From Flavobacterium celericrescens (GTDB lineage: Bacteria > Bacteroidota > Bacteroidia > Flavobacteriales > Flavobacteriaceae): 64,000 bases of DNA. The number at the start of each line of letters is the position of its first letter. The first letter of the stretch is position 1. The stretch covers positions 248,001 to 312,000 of the forward strand of contig NZ_JAAJBV010000003.1 of the NCBI RefSeq assembly GCF_011392075.1, in the 5' to 3' direction. The notes beneath the pieces were generated by a model. That model was not told where the DNA came from and ran no database searches. It saw only the letters and a program-made list of their open reading frames with translations. The position numbers were made by a program, and so were the translations under genes. Below are positions 16,252 through 25,878 of the stretch, one piece after another.

Positions 16252-16812
16252 TTACTTTACATTTTGCTTAATATAAACTTCTGTTGCTCCCAAACCATAT
16301 TTTTGATAGTTTGCATCTTGAAATGAAATGTTGTCATAACGTCCCAATAAAAAATCTAAATCGGCTTTCAAAACACCTTCACCAACACCATGAATAAATA
16401 CCACTTTAGGCATCCTATTTTTGATTGCAAAATCAAGTTGACGTTTTGCAGTTTCAATTTGTAAAGTTAAAATATCGTAATTGCTCATACCTCTTTTTGA
16501 TGGTACTAATTTTTCAATATGCAAATCAACTTCTAGGACAAATTCATCCTTACGAGACTTCTTTTCTTTGACAAAATTGCGCTTCTTAGGGGCTTCTTTA
16601 TCTTTTAAAACAGAAGTTAAACTTTGAGTTGAGAAAAAACCACTTAAATCATTGGAATTATGTGTTTTAACTAATTCATTGACAAAAAATGTCATCGTAA
16701 ATTTATCGGTAGTTTCTATCGAAATTTCATTGTTTTTTATTGCCACAACTCTTCCCGAAATTGCTTCATCCAAAACTTCAACCTTATCTCCTATTTCAAA
16801 TTTCTGTGTCAT
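16252..16812 (-). CDS. DUF2027-like and Smr domain protein
   Basis: 186 residues. The N-terminal 50 residues (FEIGDKVEVLDEAISGRVV) form a small beta domain like DUF2027. The C-terminal 90 residues form an Smr domain, with a DLHIEKL motif near 96-102 and the glycine-rich FIHGVGEGVL near 140-149. Smr domains occur at the end of MutS2 and can cut DNA or RNA; here the domain is free-standing. The start overlaps the end of the upstream small membrane gene by 17 bases. Confidence 0.85.
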   Translation of the reverse strand: MTQKFEIGDKVEVLDEAISGRVVAIKNNEISIETTDKFTMTFFVNELVKTHNSNDLSGFFSTQSLTSVLKDKEAPKKRNFVKEKKSRKDEFVLEVDLHIEKLVPSKRGMSNYDILTLQIETAKRQLDFAIKNRMPKVVFIHGVGEGVLKADLDFLLGRYDNISFQDANYQKYGLGATEVYIKQNVK

Positions 16813-16981
16813 TATCTTCGTCTTTTTTTGAAGGTATTTTTTTCATCAATTGGAATAACCCGTACATAAAAATTGCCATTGCTCCTATCATTAAATATTG
16901 ATTAGGATTTGGTTTTGATTGTTCAATCATTGCAAAAATTCCAACAGCAGCAAACAATAAAATGTATAAAAATTGCTTCAT
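16796..16981 (-). CDS. Small membrane protein, function unknown
   Basis: 61 residues from the ATG at 16981 (MKQFLYILL); longer readings back to 17056 add an unlikely N-terminus. Two hydrophobic segments (about 2-17 and 27-44) are joined by a short polar loop, with a charged tail KKDEDNDTEI. It overlaps the Smr gene by 17 bases, so the two are translated from one mRNA. A -7 box TACTTTTG (minus strand) lies at 17009-17002. Confidence 0.75.
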   Translation of the reverse strand: MKQFLYILLFAAVGIFAMIEQSKPNPNQYLMIGAMAIFMYGLFQLMKKIPSKKDEDNDTEI

Positions 16982-17144
16982 TATATTTTTATTTAAGAAT
17001 TCAAAAGTAGTCTTTTTTTTAGGTAAACTTTTAAAAGTAAAACCAAATTTTATCAAAACCTTGATTGAAAAAGATGGACGTGCTTTTCCAATTTAAATTT
17101 AATAACAACTCATTAACAAATCGTTTACAACACTTTTTTTGAGT

Positions 17145-17160
17145 TTGGCACGGCAATTGA
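17145..17160 (+). promoter_or_regulatory. Sigma-54-like promoter
   Basis: TTGGCACGGCAATTGA carries a perfect -24 half (TTGGCACG) and a -12 half TTGA in place of TTGC, with the required 12-base distance between the GG and the -12 G. A TAnnTTTG box is absent upstream of the following gene, which makes this the best promoter candidate. The start would be near 17172. Confidence 0.6.
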
Positions 17161-17237
17161 AAATACCTAATCAAGCAACCTTTTTAGAAACGAATTTTAA
17201 AATGAAGTTGTTAGTTTAATCTTTAAATATTTGTATC

Positions 17238-17933
17238 ATGAAAAAAATTACACTTTTAGTAGTAGCCAGCTTCATACTGGTAGGAAGTATGGCTTATGCG
17301 TCAGAAAACCCTGTTTTTTCTGACAAAACAGATAGAAGAGCTTATTCTATCGATTATAGAGATGCAGAACCTATAATTTTTAAAGAGCGAGGAATAGAAT
17401 TCATGTTGTTTCCAAATGGAGAATTTGATTTTAATACAAGACCATCAGGACCAAGACATACAACAAACGGAACTAGTGGAGCTCCTGGAACAAGAGGATA
17501 CTATGGCTCATCTGAAAGAGGTGTACGTGTTGAACACGACAACTTTGGTAGAGTAAGACGCGTAGGAAATGTATATATTAACTACGATGCCTTTGGAAGA
17601 GTAAAACGTATTGGAACAATTTACATGAGCTACAACAGCTTTGCTGTAACTAAAGTAGGAAACATGAGAATTGTATATGACAGAAGAGGAAGAATTGTTG
17701 ATGTATATGGCTTCATAAACGCGACAAACAGCGGATACTACTACAATCCAAGAGGTACATACTATTCAAACGATCATGACGACTATGGATATGACAATGA
17801 TGAAGACTATGATGATGAATACGATGAGAATGACTATTACTACTATCGCAAAGACGGAACAAAAGCAAAAATGTCTGATGAAGACATCAAAGAAATAAAA
17901 GTTGAAACTTTAGAAGTAAAAAAAGATAAATAA
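17238..17933 (+). CDS. Secreted repeat protein, function unknown
   Basis: 231 residues with a signal peptide (1-21, ending MAYA/S). Residues 99-158 hold three to four copies of a repeat of about 16-18 residues, of the form YDxFGRVRRVGNVYINY, with a conserved Phe-Gly-Arg-Val. This resembles short beta repeats of the YD/RHS kind but is much smaller than RHS proteins. Residues 179-207 form an acidic Asp/Tyr stretch that could bind cations. It is probably periplasmic and has its own terminator. The sigma-54-like promoter suggests regulated expression, for example in stress or surface adaptation; that part is inference. Confidence 0.8.
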   Translation: MKKITLLVVASFILVGSMAYASENPVFSDKTDRRAYSIDYRDAEPIIFKERGIEFMLFPNGEFDFNTRPSGPRHTTNGTSGAPGTRGYYGSSERGVRVEHDNFGRVRRVGNVYINYDAFGRVKRIGTIYMSYNSFAVTKVGNMRIVYDRRGRIVDVYGFINATNSGYYYNPRGTYYSNDHDDYGYDNDEDYDDEYDENDYYYYRKDGTKAKMSDEDIKEIKVETLEVKKDK

Positions 17934-17956
17934 TTGGTTGGTTAGTTTGTTTTTAA

Positions 17957-17996
17957 AAATCCTGCGGATTCTGGGAAGATGAAGCAGGATTTTTTT
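17957..17996 (+). terminator. Intrinsic terminator after the secreted repeat protein
   Basis: Stem AATCCTGC (17958-17965) / GCAGGATT (17984-17991) with an 18-base loop and a T run. Confidence 0.75.
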
Positions 17997-19461
17997 ATTT
18001 AAACACCTTCTTAAAAACAGAATTCATCACAAAATTAATATCTGAAGATATCTTTAAATAATAACTTAATCCTAAATAAAAACCAGATACTAATATTGAT
18101 TTTAAGGCGATATTTATCACAGGATGAAAATTAAAATCCCAAAAATAAAACACTAAAAAGCTAATTAATACTAAAAACAAAGAAATCAAAGTTTTGTTAG
18201 TAAAAGGAAATAATTTCATTTTTAAAACCACAAATAACAATTTGGCTAAACTGTATAAGGTAATTGCTATTAATGTCGCTAAGGCAGCTCCATTTAAGCC
18301 AAAATTAGGAATAAAATACATGTTCAATAACACAATGAGCACCACCAATAGCAACCCAAGAATTAAAACAGCTCTGTAATATTTTGAATTAAAAATAATC
18401 GCATTATTGTTTCCTAAAATCAAATCGAAATATTTTGACAATCCGATAGTAAATACAACAAATAAACCCTGACTGTATTCAACAGGTAACATCAAATATA
18501 ATTGGTTAATATTTACTAAAATTCCTAGCAAAATCAATCCTCCAACTACTTGTAACGTTATGGATGATTTTTTATACAAATCGTTCAACTCTTGCCATTT
18601 ATTTTCGCTCATTAGCTTTGCAGTGATAGGATACGTAATTTGATGCATAGCTCTACTTGGCACAGAAATAACCATTGCAATAAAAATAGCTACAGAATAA
18701 TAAGCAATATTGTCAATCTTCATATAATGCTTAATCATGTATTTATCAATATCTAAAAGCATATTGGCAATACTTGCAGACAAAATGATAAAAACGGTAT
18801 AGGTCAAAATTGACTTACTTTGTTTTGGAATTTTAAAATGCAGCACAATTTTCTTGACTTTATTTGCATAAAAAACAATCAATAGTAGACTTATTCCGTA
18901 AACTAAAACCAATGAATAAATAAAATCAGATGGTGTAATGTATTCAAAATATACTCCAAAAAGTAAAAGTGTAATTAATATTCGAACGAAAACTTCTTTG
19001 ACAAAACTTCCAAAAACGGATTTCATGTGCGCGCGCAACCAAGCGTAAAAAATTTCAAAATAGCCCATAAAAATCCCAATTATCGGAATAATCCATACAA
19101 ATGAATAAATTATTGGATTTTCTTGAGATTCGTAGACAGCAATTGTATCATAAAAGAGATAAAATAATACCATCAAAGGCACAATAAAAAACAACGGAAC
19201 CAATAACATATACGTTATATAGCTGTTTAGTTCTTGCTCGGTTTTATTGTTCTCGTTGAAAAATTTTATTAGGGTATTTTGAATTCCAAAAGACATAATT
19301 GGATACAAAATATTTGCAGCAGACAATACATAGCCTGTTAATCCAAAATAATCTTTTCCTAAAAAATAAGGATACATAAACAGCGTATTCAACGCACCAA
19401 TTCCAAACCCCAAAAAAGTAGTGATTGTGTTTTTAATTGATTGTTTAATGACAATTCCCAT
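17995..19461 (-). CDS. Polysaccharide flippase (Wzx/MATE-like)
   Basis: 488-residue membrane protein with about 12-14 helices and the N-terminal pattern of polysaccharide exporters (a TTFLGFGIGALNTLF segment and YFLGKDYFGLTGYVLSAANI). Flippases move lipid-linked sugar units across the inner membrane. It lies 16 bases downstream of a glycosyltransferase and close to a YfhO-like protein, so the three probably build one surface glycan. Substrate unknown. Confidence 0.88.
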   Translation of the reverse strand: MGIVIKQSIKNTITTFLGFGIGALNTLFMYPYFLGKDYFGLTGYVLSAANILYPIMSFGIQNTLIKFFNENNKTEQELNSYITYMLLVPLFFIVPLMVLFYLFYDTIAVYESQENPIIYSFVWIIPIIGIFMGYFEIFYAWLRAHMKSVFGSFVKEVFVRILITLLLFGVYFEYITPSDFIYSLVLVYGISLLLIVFYANKVKKIVLHFKIPKQSKSILTYTVFIILSASIANMLLDIDKYMIKHYMKIDNIAYYSVAIFIAMVISVPSRAMHQITYPITAKLMSENKWQELNDLYKKSSITLQVVGGLILLGILVNINQLYLMLPVEYSQGLFVVFTIGLSKYFDLILGNNNAIIFNSKYYRAVLILGLLLVVLIVLLNMYFIPNFGLNGAALATLIAITLYSLAKLLFVVLKMKLFPFTNKTLISLFLVLISFLVFYFWDFNFHPVINIALKSILVSGFYLGLSYYLKISSDINFVMNSVFKKVFK

Positions 19462-19477
19462 GTTTTGAAGTATGAAT

Positions 19478-20773
19478 TTAGAATTTAGAATTCAGAAGTT
19501 TAGCTAACTTTTCAGTTAAGGATTTTCTGCTGTATTGTTGTAAACCAACAGGATACACTTTTAAATTATTTTGTTGAAACTGCTCAAAACACTTCAGAAT
19601 TTGTTCTTTTAAAGCTTCTAATTCGTCATATTTGAAGAAAGTTCCTGTATTTGTTTCTTTTATAATTTGAGCGAAATCAGCATTTTCTGGTCCGATAGCG
19701 ATTATTGGTCGTTCTGAAACCATATATTCAAATAATTTTCCAGGAATAATACATTTCGTTTCTTCTGAATCAATTTCTATAAGTAATAAAACTTGAGAAC
19801 TTCTTTGCTCAATAATTGCTTCATTATGTGGTAAATATCCCAAATGTTTTACAAAACTATCCAAATGAAACTCTTGAATTGCTTGCAAAACCTCAGTACT
19901 CACAGCTCCTATTAATTTCAGTTGAAAACAATTAGCAAAATCGGCGTTTTCATGAACCAATTCTGACAAAGCTTTCCACAAAATTCTCGGATTTCTAGCC
20001 GATAAAAACGAACCAATATGTGCTAACGTAAATTTTTCATCCAACGGTTTTTTAACTACTTTCTCGACATCATAACCATTGGTAATCACTTCAATTGGCT
20101 TTGAAGTAATAGCTTTAAATTCTGTTTTTGTGGTTGGAGAAGTTACTAAAAGTTGGTCACAAGTCGTCATGACTTCCATTTCTAAATTTTTATGCTTTTT
20201 AGCTGCCCAAGAACTTAATTTTAATTGTTTGTGATAACCAATAGTTGTCCAAGGATCACGAAAATCAGCCAACCAAGTAATATTTAATTCTTTTTTTAAT
20301 TGTAAACCAATCAAATGCAAACTATGCGGCGGACCCGTTGTAATGATGGTATCGATTTGATTGTCTTGAAGATATTGTTTCAAGAATTTAACTGAAGGTT
20401 TCACCCAAAACACTCGCGCATCTGGTATAAAAACGTTGCCACGAATCCAAAGCATTGCTTTTTCTACAAATGATTGCTTTTTTTGATTTGGAATAATTCC
20501 GGAACTGATTTTTTTAGTCTTATTTTTTGAAAAAACCGAAGCCAATCCGTAAGGTTCAAAAATCGGTTGTTTGATGATTAAAGCTTTATCTGAAACTTCA
20601 CTCATTAATTTCTCATCAATCAAAGGATACGTTGGATTTTCTGGAATATAAACGTGAGGTTCTATATTAAAATCAGGTAAATATTTGACAAATTTCAACC
20701 AACGTTGTACACCTGGACCTCCTGCTGGTGGCCAGTAATACGAAATAATTAATACTTTTTTGGTTGGTTTCAA
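19478..20773 (-). CDS. Group 1 (GT4-like) glycosyltransferase
   Basis: 431 residues with a GT-B layout. N-terminal SYYWPPAGGPGVQRWLKF (about 11-28) is typical of GT4 enzymes of capsule or LPS synthesis. The C-terminal half has KLIGAVSTEV and an E-x7-E type donor site in CIIPGKLFEYMVSERPIIA (about 347-365). Cytoplasmic or membrane-associated. The gene lies between the YfhO gene (14 bases upstream) and the flippase. Its 3' end runs into a simple repeat of AATTTAG units at about 19470-19500. Confidence 0.9.
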   Translation of the reverse strand: MKPTKKVLIISYYWPPAGGPGVQRWLKFVKYLPDFNIEPHVYIPENPTYPLIDEKLMSEVSDKALIIKQPIFEPYGLASVFSKNKTKKISSGIIPNQKKQSFVEKAMLWIRGNVFIPDARVFWVKPSVKFLKQYLQDNQIDTIITTGPPHSLHLIGLQLKKELNITWLADFRDPWTTIGYHKQLKLSSWAAKKHKNLEMEVMTTCDQLLVTSPTTKTEFKAITSKPIEVITNGYDVEKVVKKPLDEKFTLAHIGSFLSARNPRILWKALSELVHENADFANCFQLKLIGAVSTEVLQAIQEFHLDSFVKHLGYLPHNEAIIEQRSSQVLLLIEIDSEETKCIIPGKLFEYMVSERPIIAIGPENADFAQIIKETNTGTFFKYDELEALKEQILKCFEQFQQNNLKVYPVGLQQYSRKSLTEKLAKLLNSKF

Positions 20774-20787
20774 GCTGTATGTTTATT

Positions 20788-23286
20788 TTACCTATTATTT
20801 TTCTTATTCTCCAAATACACTCCTGTTCCTATTAATAAAAGCATTCCTATTGAACTTATTAAAGCAATTGTACTTCCTGTTTTTACTACTTGAGGTTCAA
20901 ATTTAAATTCGATAGTGTGTTTTCCTGCTGGAACGTTTAAACCACGTAATACATAATTTACTCTAAAAATTGGCGTCTCTTTTCCATCAATTGTTGCTTT
21001 CCAACCATTTTGATAATACATTTCAGAGAATACTGCAAAACCATAATTTTTATTATTTGAAACGTATTTTAAATAATTTGGTTTGTGTGATATTAGTTGT
21101 ATATTAGCTAAACTATCGATTCTAAATGGCAAAGACATTTCAAAGTTTTTTTCATCTTTTTCCTTCCTACTAACAGCTACTTCTTTTGTATTTATTTCAT
21201 TCAACGCTTTAATTTCTTCATCTGCAGAATTCACTTTTTTTACTTTCTCCACAAACCAAGCATTACCATTCGCAAAAGGATTTGTAATTGGCACATCGCC
21301 TTGACCTGTTGGCACAATCACATATTTTACATTTAGCATATCCAAGATAGGATTGCTTTTTGTAAAAGTAAAGGTTTTAAAATCGATTGAACTTCCCAAT
21401 TCATTGATGTTTTTTTCTACATTATAATCAAATAATTGATCAAATCGTCTTGGTCTTACCGCACTATAACCACCAACAGATTTATGAAAATATGACGTTC
21501 TAGCTTGCATTCTACCTTGAATTTCATATACTCTATAATTAGAAGTATCTTTCAAAATATGATTATCAACTTCAGTGGCTTCAAAAGGCATATCTACCTC
21601 GCGAGCACTTTTAAATTGGTCTGGATTATTATAAACATAACGCTTATCTACCATAAATAAATCGGCTACCATGAAAAACCCTACAACTACAATAGTCGTT
21701 GTTGCTGCTAATTTATTTTTGATAAATAACCAAAGTGCAATTGCGGCCACCGAAATTAATAATCCTGAACGCAATAAATCACTAGTATAAAAATTCATTC
21801 TATCTTCTTTAAGTGCATTGATAAAATTGATTCCAAAAGATTTATCTTGACTTTCGCCAAACATCTGAATCAATTGCTCATCCATGGCGCCAGAAAAATT
21901 AAAGACCCCTTTTGCTAAAAACAAAATTACTATCAAACCTAAACTGGTAGCAGTTGCTTTCCATAAACTAGACCATTGTTTTTCTTTTTCGGTTGAGAAA
22001 AACGACTGTAATCCCATGATAGCCATTACTGGAATACATAACTCCAACACTACTTGAATAGAAGAAACCGCACGGAATTTATCATAAAACGGAACAAAAT
22101 CGATAAAAAATCGAGTCAAACCGTCAAAATTTTTACCCCACGAAAGCAATAATGATACAATTGCACCCGCAAGAAAAACATATTTTACTTTACGCTGATC
22201 ATGAAATAATCCTAAAACTGCTAAAAAGAAAACTATGGCTCCAATATAAGCAGGTGCTGCTACAATTGGCTGATCACCCCAATAGGTTTTACCATAATAC
22301 TCAACTGTTTGTAAAGCTTCAGCTGGAGTAGCTCCATAATTTAGTAAAAATGTATATAACGCAGATTCTTCTCCTAATGTTTCGCTATTGCCACCTCCAA
22401 AAAGCCTTGGGGCAATTAAATTAAAACTTTCGGCAATTCCATAACTATATTCTGTAATGTATTCATGTTCCATTGCGGAATTTGTAGTGTTTTTAGAACC
22501 ATCAGGCTTAAACGTTAGTTCACTTTTTCCACGAATACTAAAATCTGTATATTCTGCTGTGGCCATTAAATTAGTAGCATTTGCTCCTAAAGCTAATATT
22601 CCTGCTATCGCAAAAACTCCAAATGTTTTGCCTAAATCTAAATATTCCTTGTTTTTAACTGCTATAACAATATAATAAACTGCCATAATTGCCAATAAAA
22701 ACAACAAATAATAGGTCATTTGAAAATGGTTTGCATTAATTTCTAATGCAGCGGCTAGCATCGTTACTAATCCTCCTATAATGAATCGCTTTTGAAAAAC
22801 CAATAAAACACCTGCAACAACCATTGGCATGTATGCAATTGCGTGGGCTTTAGCATTATGTCCAACACCTAAAATTATGATTAAATAAGTTGACAAACCA
22901 AAGGCCAAAGCTCCAAAAAAAGCTTTCAATGGATCAACTTTTAACACCATCAATAAGACATAAAATCCAAGAAAATAAAGAAATAAATAGTCAGCTGGAC
23001 GCGGTAAGAAACGTAAAATATCATCTAATGCACCAATGGCATCATTTGGATATTTTGCGCCTAACTGATAGGTTGGCATTCCTCCAAAAGCACTATTGGT
23101 CCAATACGGTTCTTCATTTGACTCTTTTCTAAAATCATTTTGCTCCTTTGCCATACCTGTATATTGAACAATATCAGATTGGAAAATTTTATCACCTTGT
23201 AAAACAGGATAAAAATAGATAATTGATACTAAAACAAATCCGATAAGTACCAGTAAATGAGGAACTACTTTGTTGATTTTTTTCAT
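20788..23286 (-). CDS. YfhO-family membrane protein
   Basis: 832 residues with about 12-14 transmembrane helices over the first 550 residues and one near the C-terminus (about 804-824), plus a soluble domain between about 560 and 790. This matches bacterial YfhO proteins, which are GT-C-type membrane glycosyltransferases linked to lipoteichoic acid or surface-glycan glycosylation. Being first in the group with the glycosyltransferase and flippase supports a glycan role. No TAnnTTTG box is found directly upstream. Confidence 0.85.
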   Translation of the reverse strand: MKKINKVVPHLLVLIGFVLVSIIYFYPVLQGDKIFQSDIVQYTGMAKEQNDFRKESNEEPYWTNSAFGGMPTYQLGAKYPNDAIGALDDILRFLPRPADYLFLYFLGFYVLLMVLKVDPLKAFFGALAFGLSTYLIIILGVGHNAKAHAIAYMPMVVAGVLLVFQKRFIIGGLVTMLAAALEINANHFQMTYYLLFLLAIMAVYYIVIAVKNKEYLDLGKTFGVFAIAGILALGANATNLMATAEYTDFSIRGKSELTFKPDGSKNTTNSAMEHEYITEYSYGIAESFNLIAPRLFGGGNSETLGEESALYTFLLNYGATPAEALQTVEYYGKTYWGDQPIVAAPAYIGAIVFFLAVLGLFHDQRKVKYVFLAGAIVSLLLSWGKNFDGLTRFFIDFVPFYDKFRAVSSIQVVLELCIPVMAIMGLQSFFSTEKEKQWSSLWKATATSLGLIVILFLAKGVFNFSGAMDEQLIQMFGESQDKSFGINFINALKEDRMNFYTSDLLRSGLLISVAAIALWLFIKNKLAATTTIVVVGFFMVADLFMVDKRYVYNNPDQFKSAREVDMPFEATEVDNHILKDTSNYRVYEIQGRMQARTSYFHKSVGGYSAVRPRRFDQLFDYNVEKNINELGSSIDFKTFTFTKSNPILDMLNVKYVIVPTGQGDVPITNPFANGNAWFVEKVKKVNSADEEIKALNEINTKEVAVSRKEKDEKNFEMSLPFRIDSLANIQLISHKPNYLKYVSNNKNYGFAVFSEMYYQNGWKATIDGKETPIFRVNYVLRGLNVPAGKHTIEFKFEPQVVKTGSTIALISSIGMLLLIGTGVYLENKKNNR

Positions 23287-23327
23287 TGGAATTATAATAA
23301 AAATAATAAGGTGCTAAAGTAACTAAA

Positions 23328-23354
23328 AAAAGGATATTGTTAAAATATCCTTTT
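23328..23354 (-). terminator. Terminator after the DUF4834-like gene
   Basis: Stem AAAAGGATAT (23328-23337) / ATATCCTTTT (23345-23354). Read on the minus strand it is followed by a T run (A run at 23325-23330). Confidence 0.75.
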
Positions 23355-23374
23355 AGTTTATGGGCAAAATACGA

Positions 23375-23632
23375 TTATTTTATTTCTTCATAATCAATAT
23401 AATCGCCAACAATTTTCTTTTCCTTTGGTTGTGATTGTGTTGCTTGAGAAGTGTTATTTTGTTGTTGCTCTTGTTGTTGTCTATATTGTTCTTGCATTTT
23501 TTCTTGCATTTTATTCACTGCTTTTTGCATTAATATAGGAGCAAAAATGCGCATCAAAAACTTGAACAAATAATAACATAAAATGATGATTGCTATGGTT
23601 CTTAACAAACTTGAGCCTGAAGCCATTTCCAT
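23375..23632 (-). CDS. Small membrane protein, DUF4834-like
   Basis: 85 residues: a hydrophobic helix at about 9-30, an amphipathic stretch with MQEKMQEQYRQQQEQQQ (helical, Gln-rich, about 42-58) and a C-terminal KIVGDYIDYEEIK motif. I recall this short form as DUF4834 in flavobacteria. Met1 or Met3 could start it. Function unknown; the conserved acidic tail suggests a binding site. A promoter with -33 and -7 boxes lies just upstream. Confidence 0.78.
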   Translation of the reverse strand: MEMASGSSLLRTIAIIILCYYLFKFLMRIFAPILMQKAVNKMQEKMQEQYRQQQEQQQNNTSQATQSQPKEKKIVGDYIDYEEIK

Positions 23633-23651
23633 ATAAAACTGTTTTAAAATT

Positions 23652-23684
23652 CAAAAATACAGATATTGGTTGGTAAAACTTCAA
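23652..23684 (-). promoter_or_regulatory. Promoter of the DUF4834-like gene
   Basis: On the minus strand TTG (23684-23682), a 22-base spacer and TATTTTTG (23659-23652), 19 bases before the ATG. The same short region holds TTG (23687-23689) and TATTTTTG (23715-23722) for the plus-strand gene at 23740, spacer 25. Confidence 0.6.
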
Positions 23685-23739
23685 AATTGTTTCTTAAAAT
23701 TATTATAAAATAACTATTTTTGAAGATAAATTAAATTAT

Positions 23740-24708
23740 ATGAAGTCTCTACAAACACTTTTAGTTCTAGGATTATTGAGTAGCTTTCAATTAACTAATG
23801 CTCAATTTACTGACGATATTAACTCAAACCGACCTGGAAGATCTATGATGGCTTTTTCTGTTGGAAAATCTGTATTTCAAACAGAAACTGGAATAAATTA
23901 TGTAAATGAAAATCATAACACGCTAGACTACAAAGCTAGTGGTTTCATGGCTGAATTTGATTTGCGTTGGGGACTATTTTTTGAACAATTAGAATTAATT
24001 GGTGAATTTCAATATCAAAATGATAGCTATACTTCAGACATAATTGACAAAAACAGAAGTGCTTTGAAAAAAACATTGTTTGGAGCAAAATATTTAGTTT
24101 ACGATCCGTTTAAAAACTATGAAGAAAAGCCAAACTTATACAGCTGGAAAGCAAACCATCGTTTTAAATGGAGACAAATGATTCCAGCAGTTGCTGTTTA
24201 TGGAGGAGTTAACTTAAACTTTTCAGACAATCCGTTCAATTTTGCACCTGTTGATATTGAAGAGCCTAAAATTAGTCCAAAAGCAATGTTGATAGCGCAA
24301 AATCATTTCGGAAGTCGTTGGGTTTTAGTAACAAACATTGCATATAATAAAATAGGAACCGATTTTGCAAGTATTGATTACATTCTTACTTTAACAAGAG
24401 GTTTCAACAAACAATGGTCTGGTTTTATTGAAAATCAAGGATTTATGGGCGATTATTATTCCGATGGTGTATTTAGAATGGGTGCAGCCTATTTATTCAA
24501 TAAAGACATGCAAATTGACGCTTCAATTGGAAAAAATTTAAAAGGAACTCCAAATCTTTTTACAGGTGGAATTGGTTTTTCATGGCGTTTTACCAAAAAC
24601 TACAAAGAAGTTAAAATAGAAAAAGACAATGGTAGTAAAATGGATAAAAAAATGAAGAAAAAAGGCGAAAAAGAAGCAAAAAAACGCAAAGATGCAGTAG
24701 AAGAATAA
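23740..24708 (+). CDS. Outer membrane beta-barrel protein (phenol MetA degradation-like)
   Basis: 322 residues. Signal peptide 1-21 (ending NAQ). The DDINSNRPGRSMMAFSVGKSVFQTETG segment opens a series of alternating beta strands, as in the phenol_MetA_deg outer membrane family of transporters, also common in Bacteroidetes with unknown substrate. The last 40 residues are very rich in lysine and glutamate. The next gene starts 2 bases after the stop, so the two are co-transcribed. Confidence 0.78.
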   Translation: MKSLQTLLVLGLLSSFQLTNAQFTDDINSNRPGRSMMAFSVGKSVFQTETGINYVNENHNTLDYKASGFMAEFDLRWGLFFEQLELIGEFQYQNDSYTSDIIDKNRSALKKTLFGAKYLVYDPFKNYEEKPNLYSWKANHRFKWRQMIPAVAVYGGVNLNFSDNPFNFAPVDIEEPKISPKAMLIAQNHFGSRWVLVTNIAYNKIGTDFASIDYILTLTRGFNKQWSGFIENQGFMGDYYSDGVFRMGAAYLFNKDMQIDASIGKNLKGTPNLFTGGIGFSWRFTKNYKEVKIEKDNGSKMDKKMKKKGEKEAKKRKDAVEE

Positions 24709-24709
24709 A

Positions 24710-25828
24710 ATGATAACAATTAAAGAAGCACTTACCAAAAAAGAAATGAAAGATTACGTGATGTTTTCTTTCGAATTATATAAAAATAACCCATATTGGA
24801 TTCCGCCAATAATTGCAGAAGAATTAGAAACTTTTGATAAGACTAAAAATCCTGCACTACAAACTGCAGAAGCGCATTTCTATTTAGCCTATAAAAACGG
24901 GAAAATTGTTGGAAAAGTAGCTGCAATTATCAATTGGGAAGAAGTAAATCTATTAGAAAAAAGAAAAGTTCGCTTTGGTTGGTTTGATGCAATTGATGAT
25001 ATTGAAGTCACTAAAGCGCTTTTAAGCAAAGTTGAAGAATTAGGAAAAAAACACCAAATGGATCACATGGAAGGACCAATGGGTTTTTCTAATTTAGATA
25101 AAGTAGGTGTATTGAGTGAAGGCTTTGATGAAATGGGAAATATGATTACATGGTATAGCTTACCATACTACATTACTCATTTTGAACAACTTGGACTAGC
25201 AAAAGAAAAAGAATATCAAGAAAGTATATTTTCTTTTAGTAACATTGACCCAACTACTTTTCAGAAATTTAGTGAACTTGTAAAACAACGTTACAATTTA
25301 AAGTCTTTGAATTTTACTAAGACAAAAGACATTATGCCTTATGTGGATAAAATGTTTGATCTGTTTAATGAAACATACTCAAAACTCCAATCATTTGTTC
25401 CAATAAATGATATTCAGAAGAATTATTTTAAAAAGAAATACATCAGTTTTATCAATCCTGAATTTATAAAATTCATAATGGATAAAAACGATAATATGAT
25501 TGCTTTTGCAATAGTAATGCCGGGTTTTGCTCAAGCACTAAAAAAAGCTAATGGTAAGTTATTTCCTTTTGGTTTTTACCATTTATTACAAGCTAGAAAA
25601 CATTCAAAAGAAGTAGTTTTTTATTTAATTGGTGTTACCCCAGAATATCAAAGTAAAGGTGTAACTGCTATTATTTTTGACGAATATTATAAAGTATGTC
25701 AAGCCAAAGGGATTGAAACTTGTATAAGAACACCTGAATTAGAGGAAAATCATGCAATCCATAATCTATGGAAAAACTTTAACACGAGAGTTAATAAACG
25801 TAGAAGAACGTATAGAAAAGAGTTATAA
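24710..25828 (+). CDS. GNAT-like acyltransferase family protein
   Basis: 372 residues with the look of a GNAT-related protein: an N-terminal half with HFYLAYKNGKIVGKVAAIIN (about 62-81) and a second half with GVTPEYQSKGVTAIIFDEYY (about 308-327), where the SKG turn resembles the acetyl-CoA loop. Bacterial ceramide synthases belong to this superfamily. The convergent neighbour is an alpha-oxoamine synthase of the serine palmitoyltransferase type, which makes a lipid-acylation role plausible but unproven. It follows the outer membrane gene by 2 bases. Confidence 0.7.
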   Translation: MITIKEALTKKEMKDYVMFSFELYKNNPYWIPPIIAEELETFDKTKNPALQTAEAHFYLAYKNGKIVGKVAAIINWEEVNLLEKRKVRFGWFDAIDDIEVTKALLSKVEELGKKHQMDHMEGPMGFSNLDKVGVLSEGFDEMGNMITWYSLPYYITHFEQLGLAKEKEYQESIFSFSNIDPTTFQKFSELVKQRYNLKSLNFTKTKDIMPYVDKMFDLFNETYSKLQSFVPINDIQKNYFKKKYISFINPEFIKFIMDKNDNMIAFAIVMPGFAQALKKANGKLFPFGFYHLLQARKHSKEVVFYLIGVTPEYQSKGVTAIIFDEYYKVCQAKGIETCIRTPELEENHAIHNLWKNFNTRVNKRRRTYRKEL

Positions 25829-25830
25829 AA

Positions 25831-25857
25831 AAAGGGATTCAATTAGAATCCCTTTTT
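25831..25857. terminator. Bidirectional terminator
   Basis: Perfect stem AAAGGGATTC (25831-25840) / GAATCCCTTT (25846-25855) with A and T runs on both sides, between the GNAT-like and oxoamine synthase genes. Confidence 0.88.
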
Positions 25858-25878
25858 AATTATATAATAAATAAATTA

